Position numbers and translations under genes: made by a program. From Trichobilharzia regenti (lineage: Eukaryota; Platyhelminthes; Trematoda; Strigeidida; Schistosomatidae), in contig OX235270.1 in NCBI GenBank assembly GCA_944472135.2, positions 78,997,168-79,061,167 on the forward strand: a stretch of DNA of 64,000 bases, read 5' to 3'. Each line of letters starts with the position of its first letter. The stretch's first letter is position 1. The notes under the pieces were generated by a model, which saw nothing but the letters and a program-made list of their open reading frames with translations, was not told the DNA's origin and searched no databases. Positions 59,795 through 64,000 of this stretch are shown piece by piece.

Positions 59795-59803
59795 AGAAGT
59801 ATA
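59795..59803 (+). other. Candidate 9-nt micro-exon
   Basis: AGAAGTATA is bounded by a TTTTATCACAG acceptor and a GTAAGTG donor. Its length is a multiple of three and would fit the Ig gene's open phase. Micro-exons are common in fluke secreted-protein genes, but a match this short can arise by chance. Confidence 0.15.
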
Positions 59804-60119
59804 GTAAGTGTTCAAGAGTTAGCTTGTAGGGATTTGATTTGTTTCAAGTCTGACCATGTCTGTCTGTTTGTCTGTTTTCGACATAGAACTTTGCACAAAT
59901 GTGCGGAAGTTCAAGTCGCCACATTCCGTGTAGCACGCGAAGCAAGAGAAGAAAGTACAAGAAAAGCATAATAGAAACAGTGAGCAGAGGTGTGAGACAA
60001 AGGAGTAATAAAGAAATACAAAACAGTTTCATTGAAGATCATAAGTCACAGGGAGTGGATGCATCTGCGCCACTGAGAACGGTTTTGAGTCATGTCACCA
60101 ATTGTTTCCAACCATAGAT

Positions 60120-60240
60120 TTTTTAAGTCTGACCATGGATTAACATCAGTTAGAAAACCATTAAAATCCAGAGAGTACTAGACAGCTGTTTCGTTCTGAT
60201 ATCGACCCGTGGTCAGACTCGAAAAAATCAAATCCCTACA
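60120..60240 (-). mobile_element. SINE/hammerhead remnant, copy H3
   Basis: On the minus strand ACGAAACAGCTGTCTAGT (about 60194-60177) is the 3' half of the hammerhead module, with intact GAAA and self-complementary ACAGCTGT. It is followed by the family tail CTAACTGATGTTAATCCATG. The 5' half of the module is degraded or missing. Confidence 0.5.
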
Positions 60241-60419
60241 AATCAACTCTTGAAAATTTATCTGATGTTCGCTAGTAACTGGCTACAGGACTAAGTTGCC
60301 TGGAGGTCTAGTGATAAATTGCGATCAGTGGGGTCCACTCGATCGAGGGGAAGGACAAATACTCGCCGATGACCTTGGCTGATTGTCGCGCTAAAATCAT
60401 GGATTAGTAGAAGTTAGAA

Positions 60420-60570
60420 TTCATGGGCCATTGAATCGGTTCCCAGTGGCTGAATGGTTTTCGAGTTTGCCTTGTAACTGAAAGGTCTTGGGTTGGAATC
60501 CTGGTCGCTGTGTACTAGTCCAGTGCTCCATATTTTTAACTGATACCAATCCGTGGTCAAAACTTGAAAT
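60420..60570 (+). mobile_element. SINE, copy H4, with the hammerhead deleted
   Basis: The head has CCCAGTGGCTGAATGG and GGGTTGGAATCC. Then GTGTACTAGTCCAGTGCTCC joins the two helix I sides with the core lost, and the tail AACTGATACCAATCCGTGG follows. Confidence 0.5.
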
Positions 60571-61166
60571 ATAGTAGATGTATTTGTAGGTTATACTGAA
60601 TCTTTCCTATTTGAACATTAGGAATAACTCTACTGGAATGAAATTTGACATTTATTTTAGAATATGTTTGATTTTCATTACTTCTATTTTAATGCGTCTC
60701 TAGTTGTCTAACCTATGGATCAAAGTTAGGCAGATACTCATGCACTTGGTTCCCTTGATGAATTTTTATAAAGCTTGAAAAATTGGTCTCTCTCGTTTTA
60801 AACGGATTCTAATACTCAGTAGTGTTTTCTTTGGTTGGCCTTGGGCAACAATACAGGTCCCATTATTCTTAGTATCTCAGCTGCCCAATACAGGAGTTAC
60901 ATTACTGTTCCGTGTACGTGATTTGATAAAGTTGTATACGGTTAAGATTCCCTTCAGAATTGAGAAGAGTTATGCATGGATTCATATGGAAAATGTGTAG
61001 AATTCAATTTCTCATTTAGCGTTATTGAAATAGTGTCTAGACCGACACTGAAGCTGTACCGAGACAAATCTGTCATAGAAAAATACTGAAACTTCTAGAA
61101 GAAATAAGAAGTGAGGGGACTGACTGTTTAATAACTACTCCTACAATCTTGAGAAATAAATCACCA

Positions 61167-61378
61167 AAATATGATTAGTATAAGAATAGAACTTGTGCAC
61201 TGTGGCAGGGTATAATTCCATTGTAAGTAAAATTTATTTTGATAAAGTGTCATAATGTTCTACTGTTATATTTACTGAGCATTAGATTGTGCTTGAAACG
61301 TTATCAGTAAATATTACTGAATAACACTGTGAGACTTTGTCAAAATAAATTTTACCCACAAAGGAAAATATGATTAGA
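61167..61378. mobile_element. Short Penelope-derived foldback with 13-bp target duplication
   Basis: AAAATATGATTAG occurs at 61167-61179 and 61366-61378. Between them is a ~186-bp unit whose left half (TATAAGAATAGAACTTGTGC..., GTAAAATTTATTTTGATAAA) is the Penelope terminus. Its right half is the inverted terminus (TTTGTCAAAATAAATTTTAC). The centre reads GTGCTTGAAACGTTATCAGT. There is no coding capacity. Confidence 0.8.
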
Positions 61379-62303
61379 TTTCTAAATTTTTATCTGTTAA
61401 CTCCCCCTCCACCCGCCCTATATACGATCTGCATCTGTGCTCGACGTTTATAAAATAAATTTGAAAAGAGCAACAAAAAGTGTAGGAGAATGATATGAGC
61501 TCATTGAGATTATTCCGCTAATTATTTTCAGCTGCTTACAGCATAAACAATATCTAGATATATGAACTTCAAAACAGATTTAAGCGTATTGTCATCTCGT
61601 GCACAACGAGTTATTAATAGGAATGATGTTAGTAGTTAAATTACCAGATTTTAATAAATTGACTATCTAAAGGAAAATTAGACGAAAGGGGGGAAGTTGA
61701 AAATGTGGGTAGAAACAATGTTTAGGTCGAAGCAGTATGTTAGTATAATAGGTTGTGTAACTGCGAAAAATATTTTACAACAAGATTAAGGTGACTGATG
61801 TTCAAAAATGCTAAATCATTAAAACAGGAAAGGACGACGTTATAAGGTTGCATAATCACGTTTTGTAAATATAATCAAGGTAGTGTTAGGTTGACGTCTG
61901 TCCCCTGTATGCATAGATTTAGTTCAAATCGTTAAATGTTCAAAAGTGTTTTATGATTTGTGTTTTGGTCAAGTTGTAAACAGTTGAAAAAAAATCAACA
62001 AAATAATAAGAATGAGTTCACATCATTTCCTAAATTTGTTGTTCTTGCTTTGGAAAGAATTGTTTGAAATTACATCATAATCAAGTCTGTCTTACTGGTG
62101 ATGACTTTTTTGACAACATCTGGAACTATACTTGTACATAACCACTGATTCATAACTAAATACTTATCTGTTTTGTATGACTGAATTCACTTTTGCGTCT
62201 AGTTTTTTCTGACTGAAAAGATTAACATTAGTAATAAGATATAGCATTTCAAAAAATGCAACTGCAAATTACAGTTTTTATCTTGCATATTTGTATTTTT
62301 CAG

Positions 62304-62343
62304 ATTCTAAAACATGGATTATTAAACATGGGACTTCTGACCG
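62304..62343 (+). other. Candidate 40-nt exon
   Basis: It is bounded by TTTTTCAG and GTTAGT and would continue the Ig gene from phase 1 as DSKTWIIKHGTSDR. It leaves phase 2, which does not fit the next candidate. Confidence 0.2.
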
Positions 62344-62369
62344 GTTAGTGTGAACAACTGTGCACGTTT

Positions 62370-62396
62370 AAAAATTATATATATATATATATATTT
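62370..62396. repeat. AT dinucleotide tract
   Basis: A run of AT units followed by T-rich sequence. Confidence 0.85.
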
Positions 62397-62810
62397 TTTA
62401 TTTTGAAATAATTTGTAAATGTAAAACATGAATAATTTCCTAGTCTTCATTCACCTGAAGACAGTTCTATTTTTTCTTTTTTGCAATATTACCTCCTAAC
62501 CTAAATATTCGTTGGGTAGTTGAAATAGACATGCGAATGTAACATGATTCATAGTTTTAACTATAATTATTTTCGTTCAGTATTTGTAATCAGTCTGTCC
62601 TAGGTAATAAATTTCACAATTTATTGTTTAATAGTATATGTTCCAGAGTATATTCGTCCTGATTGTTTATGCTGACTTGCATTTCTAACTTGGCGAAGTT
62701 ATGAATTCTAACTTCGAAACTACTGTCAGTATATTGCTAGGACAGCGATAAGTCATTGATAATACCCAGTTTAAGACTACCATGTTTATCAGTTCATTTT
62801 TCAACTGCAG

Positions 62811-62869
62811 AAACTGATAAAGATCTTGATAATAGCTACATATCTCTAATTCCAAGATTTATAGATTAC
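62811..62869 (+). other. Candidate 59-nt exon
   Basis: It is bounded by CAACTGCAG and GTGAGTG. In the frame that fits phase 1 it reads TDKDLDNSYISLIPRFIDY with no stop. It could follow exon 4 of the Ig gene directly if the 40-nt candidate is skipped. Confidence 0.3.
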
Positions 62870-64000
62870 GTGAGTGCGTCATTATTCATTCATCAATAAA
62901 ATATGCTGTCAAAATCCATAAAGGGGACCAATTGCTTTAAAATTTAACCGGTCAAAAACTAAGCTAATTCTCAAGATTTTCCTCTCCATGCAAATGTGTT
63001 CTCAACACTAGATAATATTGAAGTCGTGAGTAATTTGAAAGGATTAAATCAACATAAAATAAGAATGAAATCATGCTCTGATGGTTTACAATCTAGTTTA
63101 GCATACTAAATATATTCATGTGTCAAGTGTCTAGGTAGTTCTCCAATTCATTCCCTTCACATTGCAGTAGTTCTCGTGCAAATTAATTGAATTTTATGAA
63201 AAATTGATTTTTTTTGTATAAATATTTTCAAACACATCATCATTGTGCTCAGTCAAAATAAGGGGAACGACCAGCTGATGTGTGTTTACTTAGTAAAAGT
63301 TATTGGGCAGATTCAGTGGGTTTTTGACTGAAGAAAATATTAAGGTTTGAAATGCCAATATCCTTTGTGAATTGAGCATGTTCGTACCTTGAGTATGAGT
63401 CAAATACTTATATTCAGTTCTAAAATGTGTTGATTTGAATCTCGTGAATATCATAGAGAGATGTAGTTGGTTTCCTTGAATTTTCAATTTATCAGGGAAT
63501 ACTGCCTTACATTATAAAGCGTGTAGAAAGTCAGAGCAACATTTCACCTAATAATGAAAATGATTGCTGTTATTTTAGTCAATAGAAAAAAGTATCAAAT
63601 CTTTTATCATGAGCATAACCTAGTTTCCGAACGCTTTTTTTATAGATACTATAGGAAGAGTATGACCTTTTGTGGATATATAGAGTTTCTGACGAAGAAT
63701 ATTAAAAGGCTAGTTATAGTACATCTAAAGTTATAAACTAAATATTGTGTTGAACTGTCCTAACTGTGGAAGTTATATACTACCAGAATTCAACATTTTT
63801 TACACGATAATTAGCACTATATGTGCTCAAGAATAGCTTAAACAGTCGAGCAAGATGTGTTCTTAAATATGTAGTGGCTTACAAGTGAGCTTGCTGTGCA
63901 GATGGTGTATCGGAAAATTCACTCATATATTTCCAAAAGGGGCGGCAACATTCTTTGGCATGAATCAGTTAGTGTTCACCATTGTTTCATATATATTTCA
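62870..64000. other. AT-rich sequence, no feature recognised
   Basis: No domain or RNA gene was seen. It may be intron of the Ig gene. Confidence 0.35.

Noticed and set aside
1..64000. CRISPR array, rRNA genes, bacterial-type operons
   Set aside because: No spaced short direct repeats, no rRNA-like sequence, and gene structure is intron-containing eukaryotic.

Overview
The window looks like the nuclear genome of a schistosome-like blood fluke (Platyhelminthes, Trematoda). It is AT-rich and almost entirely made of retroelements of families known from schistosomes: RTE and CR1-type LINEs, Penelope-like elements, BEL/Pao and Ty3/gypsy LTR elements, and tRNA-headed SINEs. One conserved host gene is clear. 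It has the fluke signature of introns of about 30-40 nt at the 5' end followed by introns of several kb. All assignments come from reading the sequence; no database search was run.

Layout. (1) 1-18771 is a giant inverted repeat: left arm 1-8204, spacer 8205-12631, right arm 12632-18771. The arms carry a solo gypsy-type LTR with a SINE inside it and an RTE LINE (endonuclease plus RT in the left arm, endonuclease only in the right arm). The spacer holds an antisense Penelope-like element split by a small LTR, and a decayed sense RTE. (2) 18.8-20 kb is a repeat debris field. (3) 20116-27831, minus strand, is the gene for the 26S proteasome lid subunit PSMD7/Rpn8, with five recognisable exons and two large repeat-filled introns. 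(4) 28-31.4 kb has a 61-bp hairpin and two inverted SINE copies with hammerhead-ribozyme remnants. (5) 31.45-41.85 kb is a nest: a CR1-like LINE (34.9-41.8 kb) interrupted by a 2275-bp BEL/Pao gag-only LTR unit, with a second, inverted copy of that unit at 31.8-34.06 kb. (6) 42.49-47.0 kb is a broken Ty3/gypsy element on the minus strand, interrupted by a SINE and by Penelope-like fragments. (7) 50.2-53.2 kb is a CR1-like LINE with a nearly intact RT. (8) From 53573 there is a host gene on the plus strand for a secreted or membrane immunoglobulin-superfamily protein, with a signal-peptide exon, one single-exon Ig domain and one Ig domain split over two exons. Its 3' end was not resolved.

There is no operon-like logic here. 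The two host genes appear functionally unrelated, and most other sequence is explained by layered insertion, inversion and decay of retroelements. The most notable structures are the 18.8-kb palindrome with a readable history, the paired BEL units whose LTR differences are shared between copies (which argues against ordinary retrotransposition), and two separate families of hammerhead-like RNA motifs (Penelope termini and a tRNA-headed SINE), including a short foldback insertion with a 13-bp target-site duplication.
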